The notes under the pieces are model-generated. The model was not told where the DNA came from, did not search any database, and saw only the letters and a program-made list of their open reading frames with translations. DNA of 64,000 bases, from assembly GCF_913063105.1 (NCBI RefSeq), contig NZ_CAJXYQ010000001.1, positions 372,001 to 436,000 of the forward strand, in the 5' to 3' direction. This DNA is from an uncultured Draconibacterium sp. (GTDB lineage: Bacteria; Bacteroidota; Bacteroidia; Bacteroidales; Prolixibacteraceae). The first letter of the stretch is position 1. Each line of letters opens with the position of its first letter. This document shows positions 24,944 through 33,449 of this stretch, one piece after another. Both the position numbers and the translations under genes were made by a program.

Positions 24944-26707
24944 ATGAAGAAAATTTTTAGAACAGGATTAAGTATAGCCGTTTTTTCAGTGGCTGTTATT
25001 TCCTGTTCGGGGCCCCAAAAGGTCACCGAACAAGAAGTTGCGCAGGCTGCAGTTAGCGGAACTACCACCGAGCTGGTGGAGCAAAAGCAAAAAGAATTTG
25101 AATACCTTTTTGTTGAAGCATTAAAACAAAAAATGTTTGGCAACGGGCAAAAAGCTGTTCAGTTATTGTCAAGTTGTTTGGAAATTGACCCTAATTCATC
25201 GGCAGCAATGTTCGAATTGGCCAATATTCATGCAGCTAACAACGATTTTACCAGTGCATCGCTCTTGCTCGAAAAGGCTATCAGCATCAACCCCGAAAAT
25301 AAATGGTACAGGTTGCTGCTGGCACAGATTTACCAGCAAACAAGAAAGTTTTCTGAAGCAGCTGACATTTACACTGTGTTGTTAAAAGAAGAACCCGAGA
25401 ATCTCGAGTACTTATACATGAATGCCGCGTTACTGGCCAGTGCCCAGCGTTTTGATGAAGCGATTACAGCTTATAACCGTATGGAAAAAAAGACCGGTAT
25501 AAGTGAGCAAATTTCGGTGGCAAGGCAGCAAATATATGTTTCAACCGGAAAAATAGACAAGGCTTTTGAGGAGATTAATATACTGATTGAAAATAATCCG
25601 GGCGAAGCAAAATATTACGGTTTACTGGCCGATTTGTACCAAAGCCAGGGGGATGCCGAAAATGCCCTGAAAAATTATAAAAAAATTCAGGAAATGGACC
25701 CGGAAAACGGGTTTGTTCATTTTTCGTTGGCCAATTATTACCTTGAAAACGGTGAAACTGAAAAGTCGTTTGAGGAAACAAAAGCAGGTTTTAACAGTAG
25801 TGCCGTTGATATGCAAACAAAATTGCAGTTATACATGATGTTAACGGCAAACCCGGCGCAATCGCAACTTAACACTACTCAACGAAACGAGCTCATTGCA
25901 ATTTTGCTTGAAAACCACCCCAAAGAATCTTTGGTGCATACCATTCATGCCGAAGCGCTCTTAAAAGAAAATAAACTGGAAGAAGGTCGTGAAGCATTAC
26001 TGAAAGCGATTGCCATAAATCCTAACGATTATATGGTTTGGGAACGAATAATGTATATCGATAATGATTTACAACAATGGGATAAATTGTACGAACATAC
26101 CGGACAAATTATTGAGCTGTTTCCTAACCAGCCACAAGGTTACTTTTTTAAAGCGATTGCCTGTGTGCAGCTCGAAAAATTTGAAGAAACCATTGAATTA
26201 AGCGAAGAAGGACTGGATTACGTGGTGGAGAACCCACAGCTTGAAGCCAATTTTTTAATGTTAAAAGGAGAAGCTGTTTATAAAAATGGCAACAAAACAG
26301 AAGCCTACAAAATATTTGACAATGCTGTTGAAATTGATCCTGAAAATTACCTTACGCTAAATAATTACGCATACTACTTGTCGCTTGATGGAATTGATTT
26401 GGATAAGGCGGAACGAATGAGTGGAAAAGTGGTTGAACGATTCCCGGATAATTCAACCTATTTGGATACGCATGCCTGGGTACTTTTTAAGAAAGGCGAA
26501 TACACACTGGCGAAGTTCTATATGGATTCGGCCATTAAAAACGGCGGCGAAGATAATGACACCCTGCTGGAACATTATGGCGATATTTTGTACAAGTCGG
26601 GGAAAAAGGAAGAAGCGTTAAAATACTGGAAAAAAGCCGCTGAATATGGTGGTGATTCAGAATTGTTAAAACGCAAAATAGAGAATCAAACATATATTGA
26701 AGAGTAG
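24944..26707 (+). CDS. TPR-repeat lipoprotein
   Basis: 587 residues from the ATG at 24944, chosen because it gives a clean lipoprotein signal (MKKIFRTGLSIAVFSVAVISC, Cys at 21); an ATG at 24914 lies inside dut and would spoil it. The rest is a chain of about 12 tetratricopeptide repeats, for example KAVQLLSSCLEIDPNSSAAM and EAYKIFDNAVEIDPENYLT. Such proteins scaffold envelope complexes. It follows dut by one base and precedes the DUF4292 gene by two, so all belong to one operon. The partner is probably another product of this operon, but there is no direct evidence. Confidence 0.92.
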   Translation: MKKIFRTGLSIAVFSVAVISCSGPQKVTEQEVAQAAVSGTTTELVEQKQKEFEYLFVEALKQKMFGNGQKAVQLLSSCLEIDPNSSAAMFELANIHAANNDFTSASLLLEKAISINPENKWYRLLLAQIYQQTRKFSEAADIYTVLLKEEPENLEYLYMNAALLASAQRFDEAITAYNRMEKKTGISEQISVARQQIYVSTGKIDKAFEEINILIENNPGEAKYYGLLADLYQSQGDAENALKNYKKIQEMDPENGFVHFSLANYYLENGETEKSFEETKAGFNSSAVDMQTKLQLYMMLTANPAQSQLNTTQRNELIAILLENHPKESLVHTIHAEALLKENKLEEGREALLKAIAINPNDYMVWERIMYIDNDLQQWDKLYEHTGQIIELFPNQPQGYFFKAIACVQLEKFEETIELSEEGLDYVVENPQLEANFLMLKGEAVYKNGNKTEAYKIFDNAVEIDPENYLTLNNYAYYLSLDGIDLDKAERMSGKVVERFPDNSTYLDTHAWVLFKKGEYTLAKFYMDSAIKNGGEDNDTLLEHYGDILYKSGKKEEALKYWKKAAEYGGDSELLKRKIENQTYIEE

Positions 26708-26709
26708 CG

Positions 26710-27585
26710 ATGAACGTTCGAAAATATTTTAGAGTTTCTCTGTTTGCAGCAGTAACTTTATTTGCTGTTTCTTCGTGTAAAACCCCATCAGAATTACCCC
26801 GTGTAGAGGCGCGCCCGATAAGCACCAATAAGCTCTTAAAAAAGGTGGAACAAAATGCTTTTGATTACCAGTTTCTGAGCATAAAACGTATTAACTGCAA
26901 TTACAGCAGCAGCCAGTCGAAAGCAACCTTTAAAATTAATCTGAAAGCAAAAAGGGATGAAAAAATTCTGGTGTCAATCAGCAAATTAAACATCCCGGTA
27001 GGCCGTGTTTTACTTACCCCCGATAGCGTGAAATATGTGAACTATATCGATCGTAACTTTTTTGTTGACGATTATACCTACCTCAGCAGTTTTCTGCACA
27101 TCGATTTGGATTTTGCCACCATACAAAGCATTGTTGCCAACAATGCTTTTTCGTACCGAAACGATTCGAAAAACAGGGATTACCGCACTTTCGATTCGTT
27201 TATAGAAGATAATTTGTATGTACTTCAATCGGAAAAATCACGAAAACTTACGAAACTTGAAGAGAAAGAAAACAAAGCAGAGCGAAGGTTAAAACGACTT
27301 GATGACCAGGCGCTTATTGTTCAGAAAATGTTTTTCAGGCCCGATAATTTTACATTGAACCGCCTAACCATTAACGACAAAACAAATAGCCGGAATATGA
27401 AACTTGATTTTGACGATTTTACAAAAGTTGAAAACAAAGAATATCCCGGAAGTATTGAAATGAATTTTTATTCGCCTGAAGAGGAAATAAATATGAAAAT
27501 AAAAATGAGTGGCTTTTCTACGGAAAAAGTTAGCTCATTCAATATAAAAATTCCTGAAAAATACGAAGAGATTCGTGTAAACTAA
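26710..27585 (+). CDS. DUF4292 lipoprotein
   Basis: 291 residues. A lipoprotein signal ends at FAVSSC (Cys near 23). The mature part opens with the family segment VEARPISTNKLLKKVEQNAFDY and continues with beta strands typical of DUF4292 (SQSKATFKINLKAKRDEKIL, LNIPVGRVLLTPDSVKYVN). The fold is often compared with the half-barrels of LolA/LolB, so a role in moving lipoproteins or lipids across the periplasm is plausible but unproven. It is tightly packed between the TPR lipoprotein and the EnvC-like gene. Confidence 0.85.
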   Translation: MNVRKYFRVSLFAAVTLFAVSSCKTPSELPRVEARPISTNKLLKKVEQNAFDYQFLSIKRINCNYSSSQSKATFKINLKAKRDEKILVSISKLNIPVGRVLLTPDSVKYVNYIDRNFFVDDYTYLSSFLHIDLDFATIQSIVANNAFSYRNDSKNRDYRTFDSFIEDNLYVLQSEKSRKLTKLEEKENKAERRLKRLDDQALIVQKMFFRPDNFTLNRLTINDKTNSRNMKLDFDDFTKVENKEYPGSIEMNFYSPEEEINMKIKMSGFSTEKVSSFNIKIPEKYEEIRVN

Positions 27586-27610
27586 AAGCGAAATCAATAC
27601 ATTCGCAAAC

Positions 27611-28813
27611 ATGATTTTGCCAATAAAAATAACGCTACTTGTTGTTTTTGCGGTATGCACAGGTTTTTTGGCGCGGGCGCAATCGGTTGAAGATTTGCAA
27701 AAGAAAAAAGCCGAAGCCGAAAAAGAAATTGAATATACCACACGTTTGTTAAACGAAACCCAGCAAAACGAAAAATCATCCTTAAGCAAGTTGCGACTGA
27801 TATCTTCTAAAATAAACTCCAGAAACACGCTAATCTCGAATATTGGCCACGAAATAGAAATTTTTGACCAATGTATTGCAAACAATACTTTGGCTATAGA
27901 ACTGCTTAAAAACGATGTTCAGCAGCTCAAAGAAGAATATGCTGAAATGATTAGAATGGCCTATAAAAATTTGAATGCCTATGATGAGTTACTTTTTTTA
28001 TTGGCATCCGAAAATGTAAATCAGGCTTATCGTCGCTTTTTATATTTCAGGCGGTATAAAACCTTTCGCGAAAGCCAGGCCACAACCATTAATGCCGTTC
28101 AAAAGGAACTTGATGTGAGCCGACAGAAAATGGAGCAACAAAAAAACGAAAAACTGCGGTTAATAGCCAAAACGGAATCGGAGAAAGTATTATTAAACAA
28201 TGAACAGCAAGAGCAAAACAGCACCCTTGAACAGCTAAAACTGCAGCGAAATAACTTACAGCGAAAATTGCGGCAGCAACAAAAAATAGAACAAGAGTTA
28301 GAGCGCGAAATCCAGCGAATTATTGAGGAAGAAGCGCGTAAAAATCAGTCGGAAGGCGGTGCAGCATTTGCCTTAACACCCGAGCAGAAACTTATTGGTA
28401 ATAACTTCGAACAGAATAGAAAACGCCTGCCCTGGCCGGTTGAACGTGGTGTAATTGTTGAGCATTTTGGCGTACACCGTCACCCGGTTTTAAGCAATGT
28501 ACAGGTGCAAAATAATGGCGTAAACATTGCCACCGAAACCGGAGCAAAAGTACGTGCGGTATTTAATGGAGAGGTGAGTCGGGTTTTTGCTATTTCAGGT
28601 GGTAACACAGCCGTTATTATCAGGCACGGAGCTTATTTAAGTGTTTATTCAAACCTCAGGGAGGTAGTAGTTAAAAAAGGCGATAAAGTGAGCACCAAAC
28701 AAGTCATTGGCACCGTATTTACCGATTTCAAAGACAACAATAAATCCATACTCAAATTTCAAATCTGGAAAGAAAGTACCAAGCTTAATCCGGAAGACTG
28801 GATTGGCAGATAA
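27611..28813 (+). CDS. EnvC-like murein hydrolase activator (degenerate LytM domain)
   Basis: 400 residues: signal peptide (to about 23, LARA), coiled coil about 24-255, and a C-terminal LytM/M23 domain about 271-400. The zinc ligands of active M23 peptidases are replaced: the HxGxD motif is N301-N-G-V-N305, the HxH position reads YSNL (N348), and the last HxH strand reads LKFQIW with lysine. EnvC of E. coli is likewise inactive and instead activates the amidases AmiA/AmiB at the division site. The same job is likely here. It is the last gene of the dut operon; no clear terminator is visible in the 36-bp gap to the converging gene. Confidence 0.9.
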   Translation: MILPIKITLLVVFAVCTGFLARAQSVEDLQKKKAEAEKEIEYTTRLLNETQQNEKSSLSKLRLISSKINSRNTLISNIGHEIEIFDQCIANNTLAIELLKNDVQQLKEEYAEMIRMAYKNLNAYDELLFLLASENVNQAYRRFLYFRRYKTFRESQATTINAVQKELDVSRQKMEQQKNEKLRLIAKTESEKVLLNNEQQEQNSTLEQLKLQRNNLQRKLRQQQKIEQELEREIQRIIEEEARKNQSEGGAAFALTPEQKLIGNNFEQNRKRLPWPVERGVIVEHFGVHRHPVLSNVQVQNNGVNIATETGAKVRAVFNGEVSRVFAISGGNTAVIIRHGAYLSVYSNLREVVVKKGDKVSTKQVIGTVFTDFKDNNKSILKFQIWKESTKLNPEDWIGR

Positions 28814-28849
28814 GCTGAACGCCCTATTTGAAATTCCCTTTTCCGGATT

Positions 28850-29194
28850 TTACGATTCCAGCTTGTTTTTAATTTCTTTCAGGTCCGATAAAATTTCCAT
28901 GGTCACCGGATTTTCGGTGGCACTGTTGCGCATTTCCTCCTTTCGCAAGCCAAGTTTGGTATCTAAACGCCCAAGAATTAGCGAAAACAATAAAAACAGA
29001 ACCATCATTACCGGGTAGGTAATCAGTTTGTTTTCATCCAGAAAACTACGAATGGTTTCGTCTTTAAAATCGTTTAAAAACATAAAGGCAATCATAACAA
29101 AACTAATGTAACCAATGTACATTCGGGCACGGTCGATGTAAATTTTCCATCGGATAAAAGTGCGTTTATTGAGCTGAATACCAAATATTTTCAT
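28850..29194 (-). CDS. Small membrane protein of unknown function
   Basis: 114 residues. Two membrane helices (about 28-42, IGYISFVMIAFMF, and 60-76, YPVMMVLFLLFSLILG) separate a basic N-terminus (NKRTFIRWKIYIDRARMY) from a charged C-terminal helix. Such paired-helix proteins of about 115 residues are frequent in Bacteroidota, but I do not recognise a named family. It starts three bases after the GNAT stop on the same strand, so the two genes form an operon. Confidence 0.7.
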   Translation of the reverse strand: MKIFGIQLNKRTFIRWKIYIDRARMYIGYISFVMIAFMFLNDFKDETIRSFLDENKLITYPVMMVLFLLFSLILGRLDTKLGLRKEEMRNSATENPVTMEILSDLKEIKNKLES

Positions 29195-29197
29195 GTT

Positions 29198-30028
29198 TTA
29201 AAGTTTTAATTTCATTTTATACTGTGTTAAAAAATGGTGCAGGCCAAGTGCTTGCAAAAATTGCTGGGTGGCTCCGCTTGAATCGGCAACGTTTATAACG
29301 GCAGGTTCGTTTTTACAAACACCAGAAAAATGGCTAAAAAGTGCTGTTCCAATGCCACTTCGTCGATGGGTCTTGTCAACCGAAAATTGGGCAATTCGGC
29401 CACTTCCGGGATTGGCGGAAAGATAGCCGACTAATTTATTTTGATGGTGAATTACCCATGTTTTGTAGGTACTGAGCTTTTCAATAGTTTGCGTTGTATG
29501 TTGCCAGGTGGGTTGCCAGTCCCAAAATGTTTCAGGTGTTTGAAAAGCTCCCTGGTATTCTTCCACCAAAAAGTTGTTTTTCTGAACCGAATTAGTTGGA
29601 AAACCTTTAAAACAATGCAACTCGTTTTCGATGCAAAAACCCACCGATGTGTATGATTTTATAGCAGCTTCGTTCTGTTTCATCACCTCCAGTTCCAGCT
29701 CTTCAACCCCGGCTTTTTGTAAACGGGGAAGAATAAATTTATACATGCGGGCAGTGGCGTGTTTTCCTCTGAATTCGGGTATAACACCGGTTCCTGCGTT
29801 GTAGGCTCTTTTTGTTTTGTTACCGCGAATAGCATGAAAAATAAAACCAACAGGTTTATCATTGGCAAAAACGCCAACCGAATGTTTCAGGCTAATAGCC
29901 TCTGAATACATTTTTTGTTGCAAGGCTTCAGGTGTGAGCTGTATGCTTACAAAATAATCGGCAAACGCAGCATTAAAAAGGCTGCTTAAGGTTTCAGGCA
30001 GCAGATTTTCAAGTGTGCGAAATTGCAT
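29198..30028 (-). CDS. GNAT N-acetyltransferase with two GNAT-like halves
   Basis: 276 residues. The N-terminal half (1-150) shows a complete GNAT core with the acetyl-CoA loop VIPEFRGKHATARMYKFI and the strand EELELEVMKQNEAAIKSYTSVGF. The C-terminal half (about 165-276) has a second set, with FSVDKTHRRSGIGTALFSHF as its CoA loop. The substrate is unknown. It is cotranscribed with the following membrane protein and separated from the Crp-type gene by a terminator. Confidence 0.85.
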   Translation of the reverse strand: MQFRTLENLLPETLSSLFNAAFADYFVSIQLTPEALQQKMYSEAISLKHSVGVFANDKPVGFIFHAIRGNKTKRAYNAGTGVIPEFRGKHATARMYKFILPRLQKAGVEELELEVMKQNEAAIKSYTSVGFCIENELHCFKGFPTNSVQKNNFLVEEYQGAFQTPETFWDWQPTWQHTTQTIEKLSTYKTWVIHHQNKLVGYLSANPGSGRIAQFSVDKTHRRSGIGTALFSHFSGVCKNEPAVINVADSSGATQQFLQALGLHHFLTQYKMKLKL

Positions 30029-30071
30029 TCTTTTTAGTTTTTATAACGGTAGAAAACAATATAAAGTATAA

Positions 30072-30098
30072 ATAAAAAAACCGGCTAATAGCCGGTTT
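30072..30098 (-). terminator. Rho-independent terminator after the Crp-type gene
   Basis: The inverted repeat CCGGCT-AAT-AGCCGG (30081-30095), with AAA/TTT extensions, is followed on the minus strand by a U-run (30074-30080). It closes the crp-type transcript 20 bases after its stop. Confidence 0.82.
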
Positions 30099-30117
30099 AA
30101 ATAGTTATGCTGTTTGA

Positions 30118-30819
30118 TTATAAATTAGCAACACGGGTAAGCGTAGGGATATCTAAAAATTTAATCTTACGGCCCTGTAATTCAATTAATTTGTCGTTTT
30201 TAAATTCCGATAATAAACGAATTACCGACTCGGTAGCGGTACCCACCATATTGGCCAGTTCTTCGCGAGTTAACGATATTTGAAGCGTATTCTGGTTGTC
30301 AAGTTCAAAATTTTCTTTTAACAGTAAAAGTACTTCGGCCAGTCGTTCGCGCACGGTTTTTTGCGCAATATCGGTAATGTAATCGTTGGCCTCGCGTAAT
30401 TCGCGACAAACAATCTGTAGCATATGATGCGAAAACTGCCAGTTATTCTGAATAAGAAACAGTAAAGTTTGGTACGGAACATGGCAAAGTGCAGCATCAT
30501 CAATTACTTTGGCTGTGGTGCAGGCCAGCTCCTGGCTAAGCAACGAACGATAGGCAATAATTTCTCCTTTTTTTGCAAATCGAATAATCTGTTCTTTGCC
30601 GTCAATACCGGTTTTAAAAATTTTTACAATACCCCTGGTAACACAGAAAAAACCTGTTAAGCGGCTGCCTTCACGATAAATAATGGTGCCTTTTTTGTAC
30701 AACGAACATGTTTTTTCATAATTCAAGCGGGTAAATTCATCTTCTGTTAACTTTTTAAACAGCTGAAAACCATTCAAATTTGCTTCTTCTTCCGACGGCC
30801 TTTTTATTGCACTTCTCAT
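30118..30819 (-). CDS. Crp/Fnr-family transcriptional regulator
   Basis: 233 residues with an N-terminal cyclic-nucleotide-binding beta roll (about 25-140: YKKGTIIYREGSRLTGFFCVTRGIVKIF, GKEQIIRFAKKGEIIAYRSLL) and a C-terminal winged helix (about 165-225: LTREELANMVGTATESVIRLLSEF). It lacks the N-terminal cysteine cluster of FNR, and the phosphate-binding Arg/Ser set of CRP is not clearly kept, so its ligand is unknown. It is transcribed away from osmC; the 160-bp gap between them would hold shared control sites. Relatives in Bacteroidota often control oxygen or redox responses. Confidence 0.9.
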   Translation of the reverse strand: MRSAIKRPSEEEANLNGFQLFKKLTEDEFTRLNYEKTCSLYKKGTIIYREGSRLTGFFCVTRGIVKIFKTGIDGKEQIIRFAKKGEIIAYRSLLSQELACTTAKVIDDAALCHVPYQTLLFLIQNNWQFSHHMLQIVCRELREANDYITDIAQKTVRERLAEVLLLLKENFELDNQNTLQISLTREELANMVGTATESVIRLLSEFKNDKLIELQGRKIKFLDIPTLTRVANL

Positions 30820-30930
30820 TTCCTGTTCTGATTATTCGATATTAATATTGAAATAAGCTTTATTTAATTCTGCCTTAAAAATACAATTATCTACTTTATC
30901 CGAAAAACTATTTATATAGATAGTTGGTTG

Positions 30931-30938
30931 TATATTTG
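30931..30938 (+). promoter_or_regulatory. Candidate -7 element for osmC
   Basis: TATATTTG fits TAnnTTTG, 40 bases before the ATG at 30979. Confidence 0.45.
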
Positions 30939-30978
30939 TGTTACAAATAAAATTAAAGCAATTTAAACCAAGGATGTT

Positions 30979-31395
30979 ATGAAGCATATTGTAGATATGG
31001 CCTGGACCGACAAACTCGCATTTAAAGCCGATATGGATGGTCATGAAGTAATTATTGATGCCTCGGAAGAAGTTGGAGGTAGCGATTTGGGACCACGCCC
31101 CAAAAAATTAATGCTTACCGCTCTTGCCGGTTGTACAGGTATTGATGTGGTGATGATTTTAAAAAAAATGAAGGTGGATTTTGAAGCCCTGAACGTAATT
31201 GTTGAAGGTGAACTTACGGAAGAACATCCGAAATATTACAATAAAATGACTATTGTTTACCAGTTTAAAGGCAAGGATTTGCCGCTGGCAAAGCTGGAAA
31301 AAGCTGTAAAACTCTCAGAAGAAAAATATTGCGGGGTAAGTGCTGTTTATCGCGAAGCCATGGATATGAAAACCGAGATCAGAGTAGTGGAATAA
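30979..31395 (+). CDS. OsmC/Ohr-family thiol peroxidase-like protein
   Basis: 138 residues, one OsmC fold. The two redox cysteines of the family are visible: one in LAGCTGIDVVMIL, near residue 54, and one in EEKYCGVSAVY, near 117. OsmC/Ohr proteins reduce organic hydroperoxides. The N-terminal AWTDKLAFKADMDGH strand and the GPRPKKLMLTALAGC loop match the YhfA/OsmC branch more than Ohr. It is transcribed divergently from a Crp-type regulator, which is a likely regulator. A terminator follows. Confidence 0.9.
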   Translation: MKHIVDMAWTDKLAFKADMDGHEVIIDASEEVGGSDLGPRPKKLMLTALAGCTGIDVVMILKKMKVDFEALNVIVEGELTEEHPKYYNKMTIVYQFKGKDLPLAKLEKAVKLSEEKYCGVSAVYREAMDMKTEIRVVE

Positions 31396-31420
31396 TTTTA
31401 AGTACACTGAAAAAATACTG

Positions 31421-31448
31421 AAAGCAATCTTTTTACAGGGTTGCTTTT
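31421..31448 (+). terminator. Probable terminator after osmC
   Basis: AAAGCAA (31421-31427) pairs with TTGCTTT (31441-31447), with a 13-base loop, and a T-run ends the stem. It lies 25 bases after the osmC stop. Confidence 0.55.
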
Positions 31449-31468
31449 TGTCTTTATGCCAGACGGGC

Positions 31469-31512
31469 AGTTCCTTTTCCAATCGATGAAAAGGAACTCC
31501 CGATTTATCGGG
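31469..31512. repeat. Two adjacent perfect hairpins in intergenic DNA
   Basis: Hairpin 1 is AGTTCCTTTTC (31469-31479) with GAAAAGGAACT (31488-31498), an 11-bp perfect stem and 8-base loop. Hairpin 2 is CCCGAT-TT-ATCGGG (31499-31512), starting at the next base. They lie inside a patch richer in G+C than its surroundings and belong to no gene. They may be a REP-like dispersed repeat or a small-RNA structure. Confidence 0.7.
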
Positions 31513-31805
31513 ATCAAAAAATAACCTTTGCGTTTTTCAATGTGACAGATTAGCCCGACTGACGGATTTTTGACGAGCCCGCACAAGGCTTGCCCTAAGA
31601 TCCGACTTCGATAAAAGACATTATTTATGATAAAAGTTGTCGAGGTTATCCAATTCGTAGGATCGTCATAAAAGCACATTGACAGACAGAATTATTACTT
31701 GAATGATCCTGACCTGTATTATTGAATTTCCTAAAATTAAAAATGTCTGCAAACATTTATCTAGTGAAACTTTTATAATTTTATTGGTTATTAAAGAATC
31801 TCACT
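31513..31805. other. Non-coding stretch between osmC and the aldehyde dehydrogenase
   Basis: About 290 bases without a supported gene. The part to about 31,680 continues the atypical patch begun by the hairpins (TAGCCCGACTGACGG, GAGCCCGCACAAGG) and is open on the minus strand for 93 codons, but the translation looks low in complexity and unlike a protein. The last 120 bases are ordinary AT-rich leader DNA with no clear TAnnTTTG. Confidence 0.5.
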
Positions 31806-33170
31806 ATGTTAAAATCAATAAATCCGCTTACTGGCGAAACAGTAAAAACGTATCAAAAACATTCTGACGAAGGCGTTGAAAAAATAATCAATTCAGTAGA
31901 TAAAGTCTGGCACCACTGGCGAAGTACTTCCTTTCATCACAGGGGGCAGTTAATGCAAAACGCAGCCAGTATTTTGCGCAGCCGAAAAGAAGAGCTGGCT
32001 TTACTGATGGCCATTGAAATGGGAAAGGTAAAAAGTGAAGGCATTGCCGAAATTGAAAAATGTGCCTGGGTTTGTGAATATTATGCAGGCAATGCTGAAA
32101 GCTTTCTTGAGAATGAAAACATTGCAACACAGGCAACAAAATCGTATGTTACGTATCAACCGCTTGGGACTATTTTGGCTGTTATGCCCTGGAATTTTCC
32201 GTTTTGGCAGGTATTTCGTTTTGCAGCTCCAACTTTAATGGCAGGCAATACGGCGGTTTTAAAACATGCCAGTAATGTACCGGCTTGCGCCTTGGCTATC
32301 GAAGAAATTTTTCGCGAAGCCGGTTTCCCTGAAAATGTATTTCGCACCTTATTGATTGGAAGTCCATTGGTGGAAAAGGTGATAAAACACAAGGCCGTTA
32401 AAGGTGTGAGTTTTACCGGAAGCGAAGCAGCCGGAAGAAGCGTTGCTGCTTTGGCCGGAAGCGAACTAAAAAAATGTGTTTTGGAGCTTGGTGGCAGCGA
32501 TCCGTATCTGATTTTAAAAGATGCCAGGCTCGAAACAGCTGCCAAACAATGTGCTGCCGGCCGGCTTTTAAATGCCGGACAAAGTTGCATTGGCGCCAAA
32601 CGATTTATTGTGGAAGAAGAAGTATATGCGCATTTTCTGGAGCTGTTTACCCACGAAATGAATGCAGCTCACTTTGGCGACCCATTTGATGAAGAAAGTA
32701 CAATGGGGCCAATGGCACGCGAAGATTTACGCGATGAGCTGCACCAGCAGGTGGTGGCTTCGGTAAACAAAGGGGCAGAGGTAATTTTGGGTGGCGAAAT
32801 TCCACACCGGAAAGGAGCCTTTTATCCGCCTACTATACTTGAAAATGTAAAACCCGGAATGCCGGCTTACCATGAAGAACTTTTCGGACCGGTAGCTTCG
32901 GTAATTAAAGTTAAAGATGAAAAAGAAGCCATACGCGTAGCTAACGATACCGAATTTGGACTGGGTGCCGCAGTGTTTACCAACAACCTTAAAAAAGGCG
33001 AGCACCTGGCAGAAATTGAACTGGAAGCCGGAGCCTGTTTTGTTAATGATTTTGTAAAATCAGATCCGCGACTGCCTTTTGGCGGCATAAAAAGCAGTGG
33101 CTTTGGCCGCGAGCTTTCCGTGCATGGTATAAAAGAATTTATGAATGTAAAAACAGTGGTGATAAAGTAA
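31806..33170 (+). CDS. NAD(P)-dependent aldehyde dehydrogenase, succinate-semialdehyde type
   Basis: 454 residues, an ALDH-superfamily enzyme of the short GabD/Sad type. It starts with INPLTGETVKTY, the typical opening of succinate-semialdehyde dehydrogenases. The cofactor segment is MPWNFPFWQVFRFAAPTLMAGN, the general-base Glu is in LELGGSDP, and the nucleophilic Cys lies in NAGQSCIGAKRF. The C-terminal FGREL motif is present (SSGFGRELSVHG). It most likely oxidises succinate semialdehyde to succinate, although substrate assignment among ALDHs is uncertain. It stands alone, with no gabT nearby. Confidence 0.88.
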   Translation: MLKSINPLTGETVKTYQKHSDEGVEKIINSVDKVWHHWRSTSFHHRGQLMQNAASILRSRKEELALLMAIEMGKVKSEGIAEIEKCAWVCEYYAGNAESFLENENIATQATKSYVTYQPLGTILAVMPWNFPFWQVFRFAAPTLMAGNTAVLKHASNVPACALAIEEIFREAGFPENVFRTLLIGSPLVEKVIKHKAVKGVSFTGSEAAGRSVAALAGSELKKCVLELGGSDPYLILKDARLETAAKQCAAGRLLNAGQSCIGAKRFIVEEEVYAHFLELFTHEMNAAHFGDPFDEESTMGPMAREDLRDELHQQVVASVNKGAEVILGGEIPHRKGAFYPPTILENVKPGMPAYHEELFGPVASVIKVKDEKEAIRVANDTEFGLGAAVFTNNLKKGEHLAEIELEAGACFVNDFVKSDPRLPFGGIKSSGFGRELSVHGIKEFMNVKTVVIK

Positions 33171-33173
33171 GGT

Positions 33174-33443
33174 TTAAGGCTTTTTCCAGGGTACAAACGC
33201 ATACAATTTTTTACCCGCAAACTGGCCAATAAAAAAGCTGCCAAATAAAAGTGGAGCTAAGGTAAAACTTAGCTGTAAATCGAAAGATTTCCGGATAATT
33301 ACCACCAACGGAACGGGAAAATAAATGGCCACAAACCACCAGAATGAAAACTTGCGATAAGCACTTCGCCAATAGCCAAAAGGTAAATTAACAAGAATAG
33401 TGGCCAGGCAGGTGTAAATAATATTCCAATCCGGGTTGTACAA
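33174..33443 (-). CDS. Small membrane protein at the end of the hem operon
   Basis: 89 residues with three hydrophobic stretches (about 7-22, 33-47, 57-73) and aromatic caps (NLPFGYWRSAYRKFSFWWF). It lies six bases after the hemH stop on the same strand, so it should be cotranscribed with hemN-hemG-hemH. In many bacteria a small membrane protein (HemJ- or CopD-like) is linked to protoporphyrin oxidation, but this one is shorter than HemJ and I do not recognise it as such. The function is unknown. Confidence 0.7.
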   Translation of the reverse strand: MYNPDWNIIYTCLATILVNLPFGYWRSAYRKFSFWWFVAIYFPVPLVVIIRKSFDLQLSFTLAPLLFGSFFIGQFAGKKLYAFVPWKKP

Positions 33444-33449
33444 GATGTT

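Noticed and set aside
31398-31679. 93-codon open frame on the minus strand after osmC
   Set aside because: It runs through two perfect hairpins and a terminator, lacks a promoter or family likeness, and its product looks like translated repeat DNA.
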